Assembly (NCBI GenBank): GCA_018398815.1
Contig: CM031618.1
Coordinates: 50,035,049 to 50,099,048, forward strand
Length of the DNA: 64,000 bases
Direction: 5' to 3'
DNA from: Conus ventricosus
Taxonomy: Eukaryota; Mollusca; Gastropoda; Neogastropoda; Conidae
Shown here: positions 46,901 through 58,934 of the stretch, one piece after another
Layout: every line of letters begins with the position of its first letter
How positions within the stretch are numbered: the first letter of the stretch is position 1
Position numbers and translations under genes: made by a program
Notes under the pieces: generated by a model
Told to the model about the DNA's origin: nothing
Database searches by the model: none
Seen by the model: the letters and a program-made list of their open reading frames with translations, nothing else

Positions 46901-47335
46901 AACAAAGACAAAAAACCCAAAACTCCAAACATTTATCAAAAGATGTTGCGGGAAACATTGTGAAATCAGATGGCCAGTTTTTATTGGGCCCAAAGCAGAA
47001 AAAATGTGGAACAAGACCCCGCAAGTTAAAAAAGAAAAAGAAAACAGGGAAAAAGGAAAATAAATGGGGATGGGTTTGGGCCCCACCCCCCCGAAAAATC
47101 TCCATCCAAAAATCACAAAAACAAGCCCCTTTAATGGAAAAAATCAGGGGGAAAGAAGAGGGGAAGGGGCCCCGGGAAGGGCTGGCGAAGGGTACCCACG
47201 TGGAAGGAAGGCCGCCCGGGAAAACGTGGGCCAAGTTTAAGAAGATCTCCCCCAAAAAAGGGCCGCTGGAAGAGTGTGGTTGCCCGGGCCCCATGTTCCC
47301 CAGGGGGGAAATTTAGGGGACTAAGTCAAGTAAGT
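43995..47335 (+). mobile_element. RTE-like LINE, corrupted copy of 58,935-62,010
   Basis: Follows the clean copy block by block: an endonuclease with LMGISMPKGE in place of the GDxxxK region (about 44,645-44,680), ATLHPLSKIW-type RT start (about 45,845), VFGDFQGAFGTAS palm (46,175-46,215), NFADDI (46,500-46,517), and SVVSKGGGTDEDTK (46,715-46,760). The C-terminus ends at GTCAAGTAAGTCAAG (47,325-47,339). Homopolymer inflation splits every frame; it should not be used to judge coding potential. Confidence 0.85.
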
Positions 47336-48900
47336 CAAGTTGTTTATAATTCAATATTTCTTGCCCGTCATTGCAACACCAAGCTGTCTGTAAATTGCTG
47401 GAACGGTGCTCCCGGGATTATCCCTTTGGGAATTATTAGTTTTTTTATATATATATATATATCATTCTTATTATTTATATTTTTATATATATATATATTT
47501 TTAGGTGAACAATTAAGTAGTGGGGGAAAAAAAAAGTGCAGGTTAACCCAAATTCCCCCTTTATTTTGATAAAAGACTTGGCAAAGATTTGGGAGGGGAA
47601 AAAAAAATCGTAAGGGGGGGGGGGGGGGGGGGTTCCCTTTAAGAAGAAGAAAAAGGGAAAATGTGTACTGTAAAAAAAGGGGAAAAACCCTTTTACTAGT
47701 GATAAGGGAAACCCTCGCAATTCCTGTCAAAGGGGAATCTTTATGTATCGCCTGTCCAGGTTTTTTTTCCGTGGAACTGAAACCCTTTAGGGAGACTGGC
47801 TGATTGTGGGCTGTTTTTCTTGGGGGTTCCCAAAAAGAGACACACCACAAGTCGTAAATTTTGTGGGTTTTTCATCACCAAGGGTTCAAAAAAAAACCAA
47901 CAGCACCCCCCCAAAACGGCCAGCGAAAGGTATAGAATAAACAAAATGGGCCGTGTAGGGGTGGGGAAAAAAATTGCTGAAAAAAATTTAAAAAAAAATA
48001 TGAAACAGTGTTTAAAAAGTTTGGGGGGGCAATCTTTGAGCCCATGTTGGGGGATCCATTTAAGGATGCAAGGGAGATCCAAAAAAAATTGGCACAGTCC
48101 CGAGTGGTCAGCTCTGTGTTCCAAAAAACCCAAGCATTGTTGCCCGGGTAAGAAATTTTGCGAACAAACCCCTTACTTGGATCTCCTAAAAGAAAGCAAT
48201 CGCCCCGATTGGGCCCAAAAAATTCAGGTGAACCCAAATTTAAATAGTGGGGGAAAACCAAGGGAAGGGTTTAAAAATTTTCCCCTCTTATTTATTAAAG
48301 ACTTTGGGAAAGATTTTGGGGGAGGGGGAAAAAAAAACAAAAGGGGGGGTTTGGGGGGGGGGGTGGTTTTTAAGAAGAAGAAAATGGGAAAATGTTTTAC
48401 TGTAAATAAAGGGAAAAACCCTTTTCCCGCTGCATAAGGGAAACCTCGAATTCCTGTTTAAAAAGGAAAATCTTTATGTATCGCCCGCTCCCAGGGCCTT
48501 TGTTTCCCCTGGATTGGACTATCAGGGGAGACACGGCTGATTGTGTCTGTTTCTTGGCGTCAAATAGAGACCACCCGTCCGTGATCTGTGGTTTTTTCTC
48601 AACACCCAAAGGGTTCCAAAAAAAAAATCAACACACCCCCCAAAACAAACTAGCGGAAAGGTTTTGTAATTAAAAAAAAATGGGCAGTGGAGAGTAGAAA
48701 AAAATTGCTGAAAAAAAATAAAAAAACTATGCAAACAGGTAAAAAAGTGGGGAAAATATTTGAGCCCATGCTTGAGGATCCATTTAAGGGTGCCCAAAGG
48801 GGGATCAAAAAAATATGGATCAGTCTGAAATGGGGCAGCTTGCTGTTCCCAAAAACCCAAGCATTGTCAGCGGCTAAGAATTGTTTAGAAAAACCCCCAA
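47336..48900. repeat. Shared tail and two HHR-bearing repeat units, corrupted
   Basis: Tail 47,345-47,440, (TA)n, then units starting at 47,507 and about 48,240 with poly-G runs at 47,617 and 48,345. They match 62,011-63,497. The ribozyme cores are recognisable only in part (48,485-48,535). (TA)n follows at 48,901-48,995. Confidence 0.8.
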
Positions 48901-49009
48901 TTATATATATATATTTTTATATTTTATAAAATTATATATTTATATATATATATATATAAAATTTTTATATATATATATATTATATATATATAAGATGGGG
49001 TAGTCCCTT

Positions 49010-52000
49010 TGGATCCGGGAAAATGACGTTAGCGTTTCTGGGAGGGTTTATCGATGTGGCGGAGGTGGGTCTGGGCCCCAAATTGGGGGGCAGAGTTTTG
49101 GGAAAAGTGGGGGGCTGGAAATCCGTTGTCGTGACATGTGCCCGCTGCTCTGTTGGCGTTGGGTCCCTGGTGGCAGTCAGCTTTTTGGGGGTCGAGTATT
49201 TTTTGAAATTGGTAGGGGCTTTGTGAATTTTGGCCCGCCACAGGGGGCGGTCCCCTGGCGCCCCCTCCTTTTAGTTCTTTTGGTTTTTAGTTTGCCCCGG
49301 AGGTTTGATTTTACCGAAATTTGTACCCTTTCTTTGGGCGTCCTTGGTTTCTCCCTTGGGCCCGCAGGGAAATCTCCTACAGCAGTCGCCTTGGGGATTC
49401 GGCGTTCTTCCAAACGGGTGACATGCCCCCCCATCGAAGGTGGGCCTTTATTTTGGGTTTGGGTCGGTAATTGTAGTGTGAGCACGGTCCCCGGGGCCTC
49501 GAGGTTGGGGAAAAACGGTCCTGCCAATGGGGTTCCGAGTATGGAGCGAAGGCTCGCATTGGAAGTTCCCCCAGCTTCTTGCGTGTCTGCGGTACAGTGT
49601 CCCCGATTCGCCCCATAGAGGGAGAGGGCCAAAACCTGCGGGTTTTAAAAACTCAGTTTTTTTAGTCAGCCCAATTTTTGTGTTGGGTAAGCCTTTTTTG
49701 CGGGGTCTTCCCGGCCCCGGCTTGCTTTGCTGATTCCGGGGATTTAACTTCCCTGTCCAGGGAGCCACAGAGGGGGGATGGTACTTCCTAGATATCTTAA
49801 ATGTTCAACATCCGCAAGTGGGAGTCGTCATGACGATGGGGGGTGCCCACGGGTTGGGTTTGGTGCGGGGGTTTGGGTTAAGGGACCTCAGTCTTTCCGG
49901 GGTGATTGTCAGGCCCCAAGAGCTTTTAAAACCTCGGGGGAAACGGGGTTTAAGCATCTTTTTCAGATCGGATTCTGCATGGGGGCCCCCGGGGGCGCAG
50001 TCATCGGCAAAAAGGACTTTTTTGGAAAAGGGGATCTTTGATGCTCTTTGTTTTTGGGAGTGAAAGGGGACGAAAAGGCAAAGGGGAGATCCGACGATTG
50101 CGGAAAATTTAAAAACTCCCCTTTTCCCGGTTTTTGGACAGCGGGGAAAAGAAGAGGTGAAGAAAAACGTTGGGAAAAGGGGCTGGAGCTAAAACACAGC
50201 CCTGCTTCACGCCATTGCTGATCTCGAAGGGCTTCCGTCACGTTTTCCCCTGGAGAGGACTGGCGGTCATCCCATAAAGGAAGAGGGTTGATCAAATTTT
50301 TACAAAACCCTTTTGGGGGCATCCCAAAGCGCTCGAGATGTCCAAAGAGCTTTCCCCGTTGAGGGGTCAAAGGCCTTGGTCAGGTCAATTTAAAAAAGAG
50401 TATAGGGGCTGTTTTGTTCCCTTTCATTCTCCTGAAGTGACAAAAAAAATCATGTCCCACCCGGCTTCTGCCGGGGTTTTAAGCCCCCCATGCGCCTCGG
50501 GGGGTTTTTGTCGGAAAAGTGATGAGTCTGTTGGGGGGCTTGGCAAAAATCTTTCAGCAAGGAGAGTTTGCGAGATGTCTGTAGTTCCCCCAAATCGGCT
50601 TTGGGTTCCCTTGTTCTTGTAGAGGGAAGGGGAAAACAGGGTGTCACGGAAGTCATTTGGGATCTTCTCCTCCCCCCAGTACTCCGAAAGGGCATCGTGA
50701 AAGGCTTTTAGGGGGGTTGGGGCCTGTGCCTTGTTGATCTAGAGGTAAATTTCCCTCCTTTCCCGATGCTCTACCCGGGGCTCGTCTGGAGGGTTTCTTT
50801 CTGGATCTCTTTCAAGGGTGGGGGGTAAAGCAAGTGGTCTTGTATCGGCTGCTGGGGGATTGGTTCAAGGGATCCGGGGTTTAAATGACGAGGGCTGGGT
50901 TTAGCCGGTTGTGAATTTTTCTTGCCCGCGCTTGCTTTGTCCTTCTTGGTCCTTTATTTAGGGGTTTCGCCGTCGGAGGCGTAGGGGGGCAGCCCGTGCT
51001 GAGGGGGCCCAAGGGGCTGTTTCAACCCAGCCCAAAAAATTTCTTGGCGTTGTGAGAGTCGGCGTAGCCTTTTGGGTTCAGGCGCTTTATCCTGCCACCC
51101 TGGTCCCGCATCAGAAGTAGGTCGGTCTGCACTTTGGCCCGGGAGTCTTGAATCTCTCGCGTTTTGGGCCCGGGCGATGGGTCATTCTGGCCCCTCGATG
51201 TTAAAAACTTGTTCTTCGCAAAAGGGGGGCTTCTTTTTTATCTTCTAAACGTTCTCGGTTTAAACCCGTCTTCATTTGGGTCTGGTTTTTGCTCCCAGGA
51301 CCCCTTTTGCAGTTTCAGCGACCCCCTCCTTAAAAGAGGACCATTTTTTTTGTTCATCTTTAGGGTTTAGGCCGTCTTGGGCTTTTCTTCAAGTAGTTGT
51401 TTTGGGCTGGGGAGGGGAGGTCCCGGGGGCTTTCAGTCTGGCGACTTGTAGGAGGGGGCCCCGCAGTCTTTGGGTCGGTTTCTGGTGGGGGGTTGGGATG
51501 TGCAGGGTATTTCGCCCGGGCAAGCCTGTGGTCAGTCAGCATTCGCCCAAACCCCCATGACGCGGGTCACCCGGAGTTTCCCTTTATTTTCGCGTTGGCG
51601 TACGTTTATGAAAACAATCTGGCCAGTGTTTCGACCTGGGGGCATCCGGTGGTCCCTTTTAACCCTTTTCCGCCCAAACCCGAAACAAAGGGGTTGGTGA
51701 TGCAGAGGGGTGTGTTTCCCCACACTTTTGAGGAGGAGCGGCCGTTGTTGTTGACCTTTTCCTTTCTTCCCTGTTGCCCAGAAAGCCTTCCCCGCTGCTA
51801 TTGGGCTCTTTTCCCAAATTGGCCCTTGAAGTCCAAGGATGACGGTTTTCATTTTGGGAGTTAACCCGATGGGTGGTCCCGTTGTTTGTAGAAAAGCTCT
51901 TTGGTGTCGTTGGGGTGTGAGCGTTTGGGGGCATTTCACCACGATGATTTGAGGTGTCTTGACCCCGCTTTAGGGGGAAAACGCAATTTCATGGGGCGTT

Positions 52001-52990
52001 CATTGATGCCCAAAAGGGAGCACAGGGATGCTTTTGAGCTGCTTTTTTTCCTGATGGCGAATCCAACGCCATGGATCCCGTTTCGGTTGTGGCTTTCCCT
52101 TCCAAAAAAAAAGTGTATCCACCCCCCTCTTTCTTAGGGAGCCCTTTATCAGAAGGGCGTGTTTCGCTGAGTGCAGCAAAATCTTTTTGGTATCGCTGGG
52201 TTCCTTTTGGACAAGCGCTGTTCTTTTTCCGGTCTCGACCCTACTTTGGGTCTGTCTTAATGTTCGAACGTTCCAGGCTCTAAAAGGGGTTTTTTTTTGC
52301 TTTTTTCTTTTGCATTTTTTGACCGCAAAAAGGATGGGTCTGTAAAACCCCGGTAAGCTGACCAGACTGTAAAGGGCAAAACATTTGTTGGGGGGAAATT
52401 TTCTGCCCCCCCCCCATGCCGGGGGGGGGGAGTGCTTCCTAAAGAGGCGGCCCCGTCGCCCCCGGGTGTGCCGGACTTCCTGTTTCCCTCGGATTCAGGG
52501 AAAAAAAAGCGACCCCTGCCCATTTGGGCCCCCTACGTGCCCGGATTGTGACTACAACTTTCCCGTGGTCATCTCCAACCCCTTTTTTTCGCCAGGGCCC
52601 CTCGCCCCCAGGAATGAGGTGTGTGCGTTTACGTCGGTGATGAGGGTTTCATAAGGGCCCGTTTCGTGAAGGTTTTTTGTGGGGGAAAAAAAAATTGACC
52701 GGGGGTTTAAACCCCCTCTCTGGCCCCCGGGGAAACCTTGATAAATGGCACGGAGAACCGTTACGCCGGGGGACTGCCAGGGGGTGAGTGGATGAACCCG
52801 GGGTTTCAGGGTTTTCACGTCCATGCTCGTAGCGCTCCCCAAAACTTTCTGCCACCGGGCCCTTAAACCGTTGGATCATCGTTGATCTTTTCGCTCGTTC
52901 CACCCGGGGGTCTGTCTTCACATGCAGTAGGGCTTTAAAAGCCCGAGCCCCAAATCAAACCCAGGGTTTCCGGGCCCGATGGCTACCCCC
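49010..52990 (-). mobile_element. LINE with APE endonuclease, RT and C-terminal zinc finger, corrupted
   Basis: Minus strand, in order: an endonuclease with a corrupted ILGDFN-like region (51,800-51,850) and TDHRLARAK (51,515-51,545), then the RT palm DLTKAFD (about 50,375-50,400), GVKQGCVLAP (about 50,190-50,222), and LFADDCA (catalytic FADD 50,000-50,011). GHVTRLEERRIPK follows (49,385-49,430), then a linker, and finally the zinc-finger region at 49,030-49,130. Its clean 3' end is visible at 63,605-64,000. The N-terminal third is not readable because of errors. Clade not assigned. Confidence 0.78.
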
Positions 52991-53159
52991 ACGGTTTTTT
53001 GCCGGCCTGGGCCCCCGGGCCCTTTCCGGGGAAATGGCCCCTGTTGCTTTCGAAGCTTCTAGGGGCCACAGGTGTGAGTGAGTTTACAGGTGGGACCAGT
53101 GGCGACGGGGCTGCCTAGAAAAGGACATGGCCCAAACCCCCTGTAAAGGTACTTCCCCT

Positions 53160-53338
53160 CCCGAAAAATATATAAATAGTTTAAAAAAAAGTTAAAAGAG
53201 GAATCTTAAAAAAAATAGTTTTAAGATTCCTCTTTTAATTGTTTTAACTAAAAGTTCTCCCCGGGGGGTGAGCACTTAAAAAATTTTTTTAGGGGATTTT
53301 TTTAAAATTTCTGCTCTTTTATAAAACATACATATTTT

Positions 53339-53372
<34 letters not shown>

Positions 53373-53394
53373 ATTATTTATAAATATATATATA
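53160..53394 (+). repeat. PLE family B tail as short palindrome, then (TA)n
   Basis: AAGAGGAATCTTAAAA and TTTTAAGATTCCTCTTTTAA (53,190-53,245) form inverted arms of the family B terminal region. The ribozyme between them is lost. GC hairpin at 53,255-53,275, then (TA)n at 53,336-53,398. Confidence 0.65.
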
Positions 53395-56300
53395 TATGTT
53401 TTTTTTTCTTTTTGCTTGTCCTTTTTTCCCTTATTAAAAAAAAACCCTTTATAGAAGGGCATATGAAAAAATATTAAATGCTGGAAAATTTTACTTTCTT
53501 TTTTTCATCACAGATCTATTTTTTAAAAAAAAATTCATAGATGGAGCATTTTTAAATTTTATTTTATTTACAAAACAAAAAATTTTACTATTTTTATTCA
53601 TACAGATCACCCGATTAGATTCCCAAAAAATTTTTAATTTAGTGTTGGACAAAAAAGAAGTTTTTTCCCGAACAAATTAAATAAGGGGGGGGAAAAAAAG
53701 TGCAGGCCAATTTTTTTTTTCAGTGGTTTCCCGTAATGACTTGGCAAAAAATTTAAAATTTTTAAAAAAAAAAAAGTTTAAAATGAAGAAAATGGGGGGA
53801 AAGTGGATAGGCTCAAAAATTTTTTCCCCTACAAATTTTTCGCCCGTTTGCTAATGTTTTAGTTTTTCGCAAAATATGAGAAACCCCTTTAAATAGCCCG
53901 CCTGGGGGGGGAACCCCTGTTTAAACCCCCCTCAAAGGGCAATCCATTTGTATTGCCGCTCCCCAGGGCCCTTTTGTCCCCTTTGATTTGGACTCATCAG
54001 GGGAAAAACGGTGGTTGTGTCTGTGCTCTTGGGGGCAAATAGAGGCCACCCCAAAAACCCTAATTTTGGTGCTCACCCCCAAGGGTTCAAAAAAGAATCC
54101 AACGCACCCCCAAAACAGCCAGTGGGAAAGGGGGGGGTAAAAAGGGAAAAAAACGAAAATTTTTGGAGAGGGAAAAAAAAAAAAGCTGAAAAAAATTTTT
54201 AAAAACATTATGCCAAAAAGTTTAAAAAAATAGGGGCAATCTTTGAGCCTTGCTTGAGGGCCATTCAAAGGGGCAAAGGGGAAAACAAAGATAGGAACAG
54301 TCTAGGGTCAGTTTGCTGTTCAATAAACCCCAAACATTGGGGAGTGGCTTAAATTGTACAGAAAAACCTTTACTTGGGGTCTCCCAAGAGATGAAAATCC
54401 CCCTGGGAAAAAAAACAAAATTTAAAGGGCCCAAAAAATTAAAATAGTGGGGGAAAAAAAAAGTGAGGGGGAACAATTCTTCAGTCGTTACAAAGATTTT
54501 GGGAAGAAATTTTAAAATTTTTGAAAAAAAAGTTGAAGATGAAGAAAATTTGGGGGAAAGTGCTATTTAAAAATGAGAAACCCCTTTACAAACTGCCTGA
54601 GGGAAAACCCTTGTTTAAAACCCTCAAAACAAAATCCCTTTGTATTGCTGTCTAGGCCTTTTTTCCGCTGGATCGGATATTTGGGGAGGGCACGGTGGTT
54701 TTGTCTGTGCTTTGGGTGTCAAATGAGAACACAAAAAGTCTTTTTCTGTGGTTTTTCCACCCCCAAGGGTTCAAAAAAAGACCCAACAGCCCCCTCCCAA
54801 AACAGCCCGCGAAGGGTTTGGGAAAATGGGGAAAAAAACGAAAATGTGGAGAGGAAAGAAGAAAAAAAAAGAAACGGTTTGTAAAATGGAACAAAACGAA
54901 GTGTGCAGAGGAAAAAAAAAAAATAAGAAATTTATTAAACCCCCCCCAAACCCCCGGCACAAATTCTTTGGGTAAAAAAGTTTGGAAAATTTTTATGGGA
55001 CATCATAAGCTTTTTAAAAAAGGGTATGTTTCAGACAGTGAATGAAAATGGGGGAAATTTTTTTAAATTTTATTATATGATTTAAAAATTTTTGTTAATT
55101 TTGTTCATGATGATTTGCTGAAAGGGGGTTTTAAAAAAATTTATGAAAAAAAACCACGTTTTTTGTCCCCGGAAGAACCGCCCTTTCAGTGAAAAAGAGA
55201 GGAATGGTCAAAGTAGTTTTTGGGTTGACTGAAGTTACATACCCTAAATTTTAAGTTACCTTCTGCCAAAGTTGCACCCTTCCCGTATGTCAAACTTTTT
55301 TGGTTTAAACCCAAAAAAGAATAAAAATTTTGGGCACCCCCCAAAGAAATTTAAAAACCTTTAAATAAAAAATCTCCCCAAAAACTTTAAAAAAAAATGA
55401 ATTTTTTAAGGAAAAAAAAAACAAAACCCCCTGTGTGTGGGGGAAAATTTATTCAGTGTAGAACATTATATTGCGTGTGTCAAAAGTGGTTAAATCAGCA
55501 TTAATTTATGTTACAAATATACAATTCCTGTTTCCCAAACTTTTAGTTCAAAAGTTTTTGTGTCCCCTCGGCCAGAGGCCCCCTTACGGACCCGGGGGCT
55601 TGGCCACAGTCTAGTAGTTGGTGCAGAAAATGCAGACTGGAATTTGGGGTGGGGAGGAGCCCGGGGGCAGAAATTGGGAACGGGTTTTTGATGGAGGTCG
55701 TCCATTAACGCTGTATTTGTTTTTTAGAAATGAAAATCCCGGGTCCTTTTTATTTTTTTTTTTCCCCTGATGAAATGGAGTCCCCGCGTTCGGTACTTTT
55801 TCACCTTTGGTTTTTGATCAGCCCCAAGGTGACAGTCGGTGGGGCCTGCCTGTTTGCACCAAAAAAAACCCGTCTTCAGGGTTTCTGGAGCCCATCTCCG
55901 AGTTCACCCTTTAGTTTTCAGTTGATGATAGCAAATTTAAAATTTTTTTGATAATGTTAAAGAAAATAAATTAAAAAGAATGTTTAAAGGTGGTTTTTAA
56001 TAAAGGGAATAAACATAATAAAAGTAATAAGTAGAGGTAAAGGGAAGTTGTGTTGTTTAAAAAAACCCAGCCCAAACCCAAAGGGCCATTTCAGGGCTGT
56101 CACCCCGTTGAAATCAATCACAAAGTCTTTTCCTTTTAATAAATCTTTAAAAACGTCTTCCACAAACCCAAGAAATTAAAAATTTTCCCCCTTAAAAAAA
56201 ATCTCAGATCCCAATTTAAAAAAGTTAAACTGTTTCAAAAGTTCAAAGATCAAAATAATAAAAATAATAATAATAATGTAAAAAAAAGAGAGGGGAAAAA

Positions 56301-57029
56301 GAAAGATGAGGAAAAAAAACAAAAGAAGGAATGAAAGAAAAATAATGATAAAAATAATAAAAGTAGAAAATTAAAAATCGTGGAAGGGGCGTTTTTAGCA
56401 AAAGGGGTCCTCAGAAAAAAAAGCCCCCCTTTAAGCAAGTGTTTCGGGCCCTTTTTCCCGACATCGGGGGGGGGGGGTTTTGGGCCCCACCGGCATGGGC
56501 TCCGGTTTCCCCCTGCGGGCCCCTTTTTTCCCCTCTTGGGCGAGCCTTTGGGTGGGATTCGAATCCTTTACCCTCTGGAAAAAGTTTAAAATTTTCCCCC
56601 CAAAGACGCCAAATTTTTAACCACTGAGCCCTGGGGGGGACCGATATTTGTAGGAAAAAAAACCTTTGAAGTTCAATTTTTTTCCTCTTTGACCAGATCC
56701 GCTTGGGAAAACCCCTCTGCTGCTTCTGCCATTTCTTTCAGGGCTTGGTTTTTTTCCCTCCCCGCAACTGGAGTGTTACATTTAGGCTGTATGCAGAGTT
56801 CCTACAAACCCCCCCGCCCCCAAATTTTTGCAGGGGAGGGCTTTGAAAATGATGCTTCTCTCCCCAGGTGTTTGCCAGATCAGCTTTTTTTTCAGTCTTG
56901 TTTGATTTGAGCTGCCCCCAGTCTGTTCTCAAAATTTTTTTGGCACCGGGGGAAAGGCTTGAAATTTTTTATTTTTATTTTTTAAGCTGTTTTGTTGAAA
57001 TTTTAGGGGTGGACCCTTAACCCCCCAAA
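53395..57029. repeat. Corrupted copy of 25,245-28,930
   Basis: In the same order and orientation as the clean block: the 87-bp duplication (53,400-53,590), two HHR-repeat units (53,670-54,900), the unclassified segment (54,930-56,030), the family 3 SINE (56,030-56,640), and the end of the R2-like endonuclease on the minus strand (56,690-56,935). The 290-bp insertion of 26,646-26,936 is absent. Ends at the assembly gap. Confidence 0.88.
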
Positions 57030-58029
57030 NNNNNNNNNNNNNNNNNNNNNNNNNNNNNNNNNNNNNNNNNNNNNNNNNNNNNNNNNNNNNNNNNNNNNNN
57101 NNNNNNNNNNNNNNNNNNNNNNNNNNNNNNNNNNNNNNNNNNNNNNNNNNNNNNNNNNNNNNNNNNNNNNNNNNNNNNNNNNNNNNNNNNNNNNNNNNNN
57201 NNNNNNNNNNNNNNNNNNNNNNNNNNNNNNNNNNNNNNNNNNNNNNNNNNNNNNNNNNNNNNNNNNNNNNNNNNNNNNNNNNNNNNNNNNNNNNNNNNNN
57301 NNNNNNNNNNNNNNNNNNNNNNNNNNNNNNNNNNNNNNNNNNNNNNNNNNNNNNNNNNNNNNNNNNNNNNNNNNNNNNNNNNNNNNNNNNNNNNNNNNNN
57401 NNNNNNNNNNNNNNNNNNNNNNNNNNNNNNNNNNNNNNNNNNNNNNNNNNNNNNNNNNNNNNNNNNNNNNNNNNNNNNNNNNNNNNNNNNNNNNNNNNNN
57501 NNNNNNNNNNNNNNNNNNNNNNNNNNNNNNNNNNNNNNNNNNNNNNNNNNNNNNNNNNNNNNNNNNNNNNNNNNNNNNNNNNNNNNNNNNNNNNNNNNNN
57601 NNNNNNNNNNNNNNNNNNNNNNNNNNNNNNNNNNNNNNNNNNNNNNNNNNNNNNNNNNNNNNNNNNNNNNNNNNNNNNNNNNNNNNNNNNNNNNNNNNNN
57701 NNNNNNNNNNNNNNNNNNNNNNNNNNNNNNNNNNNNNNNNNNNNNNNNNNNNNNNNNNNNNNNNNNNNNNNNNNNNNNNNNNNNNNNNNNNNNNNNNNNN
57801 NNNNNNNNNNNNNNNNNNNNNNNNNNNNNNNNNNNNNNNNNNNNNNNNNNNNNNNNNNNNNNNNNNNNNNNNNNNNNNNNNNNNNNNNNNNNNNNNNNNN
57901 NNNNNNNNNNNNNNNNNNNNNNNNNNNNNNNNNNNNNNNNNNNNNNNNNNNNNNNNNNNNNNNNNNNNNNNNNNNNNNNNNNNNNNNNNNNNNNNNNNNN
58001 NNNNNNNNNNNNNNNNNNNNNNNNNNNNN
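57030..58029. other. Assembly gap (1000 N)
   Basis: Exactly 1000 Ns, i.e. a scaffold gap of arbitrary length. Frames translated through it are meaningless. Confidence 0.99.
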
Positions 58030-58150
58030 ACACGCTCGAAACAAATTTGTAGATAGTTTTAAGATTCCTCTTTTAACTTGTTTTAACTAATGTTGCTCCC
58101 CAAGGGGTTGAGCACTTAAAAATTGTTTTAGGCATTTTAAATACTGACCT
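58030..58150 (+). mobile_element. PLE family B terminal repeat with 3' half of a hammerhead
   Basis: Starts inside a ribozyme: GCTC, GAAAC, AAATTTGT, then A and GATAG (58,034-58,055). The CTGATGA half falls in the gap. The tail continues with the GC hairpin GCTCCCC/GGGGTTGAGC (58,093-58,111). It matches 43,085-43,200, so the PLE body probably lies in the gap. Confidence 0.75.
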
Positions 58151-58264
58151 ATATTATATATAATATATATATATATTATATATATATATATAATTTATTA
58201 GTTTAAAATAGGATAATTATATTATAGATATCTTATATATATTATTGGGGTGATGAAAATAAAA

Positions 58265-58770
58265 TTCTAAACAAGAGCTTGCTCTTATTTCTTAGATTGA
58301 AAAATAGGGGGAGATACGCATTCATTAACTGCCAGTGGTAGATGATTTCTGCAACTAACAGTTGTGCTTGAGTGTGCGTGAACTGGGGAAAATAAAATAA
58401 TGCTTCTCAAAATGGCTTCAGCAAGATTATATGCATCCATGGGGGAGACATCCCCCATGGGGGAAAAACTCATAGCATATAAACCGGTCATTACCGATTA
58501 TTTCGAAACTGGTTGTTTCTCCTCAGTGACTGCGAAGTGGTAATTTACTCCTCGCCTTTACGTTTTAGAAGAATGCAATCCAGATAAAGCTGTGATGCTC
58601 CCATGGCATATAAGCTTGAGAAGGCTCATTTGAGAAGCATTTTTTTATTCATTTTCCCATCACCCACTCAAGCACTACTGTTAGTTAGGCAGAATCATCT
58701 ACCACTGCGAATATTGCGTATCTCCCCCTAGTCTTCAATCTAAGACATAAGAGCAAGCTTTTTGTTTATT
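58265..58770. repeat. Fold-back (palindromic) repeat, complete
   Basis: Left arm 58,265-58,450 and right arm 58,585-58,770 are reverse complements over most of their length. For example, GGGGGAGATACGCA at 58,308-58,321 pairs with TGCGTATCTCCCCC at 58,714-58,727, and the TAGATGATT segments also pair. A 135-bp centre holds GGTTGTTTCTCCTCAGTG. The arms contain no transposase. Copies: 43,300-43,815 (noisy) and 23,475-23,800 (right arm only). Confidence 0.85.
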
Positions 58771-58925
58771 AAATTCATATTTTTGAGTCATTGCAACACC
58801 AAGCTGCTCTGAGTGCTGGAACGGTGTCGGTTACTTATCCTTGGAATTTATAAGTTGTTATATAATATACTAATTTTTAAATATATATAGATATACTATA
58901 TATATCTAATATATATATAGTGCTC
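58771..58925. repeat. Shared ~100-bp tail and (TA)n
   Basis: TTCATATTTTTGAGTCATTGCAACACC... to CTTGGAATTTATAAG. The same tail occurs at 23,808, 43,825, 47,345 and 62,020, each time directly before a (TA)n tract. Confidence 0.85.
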
Positions 58926-58934
58926 AACTGGCCC

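Noticed and set aside
56929..58044. 371-residue frame across the gap
   Set aside because: Almost entirely unknown residues from the 1000 N gap.
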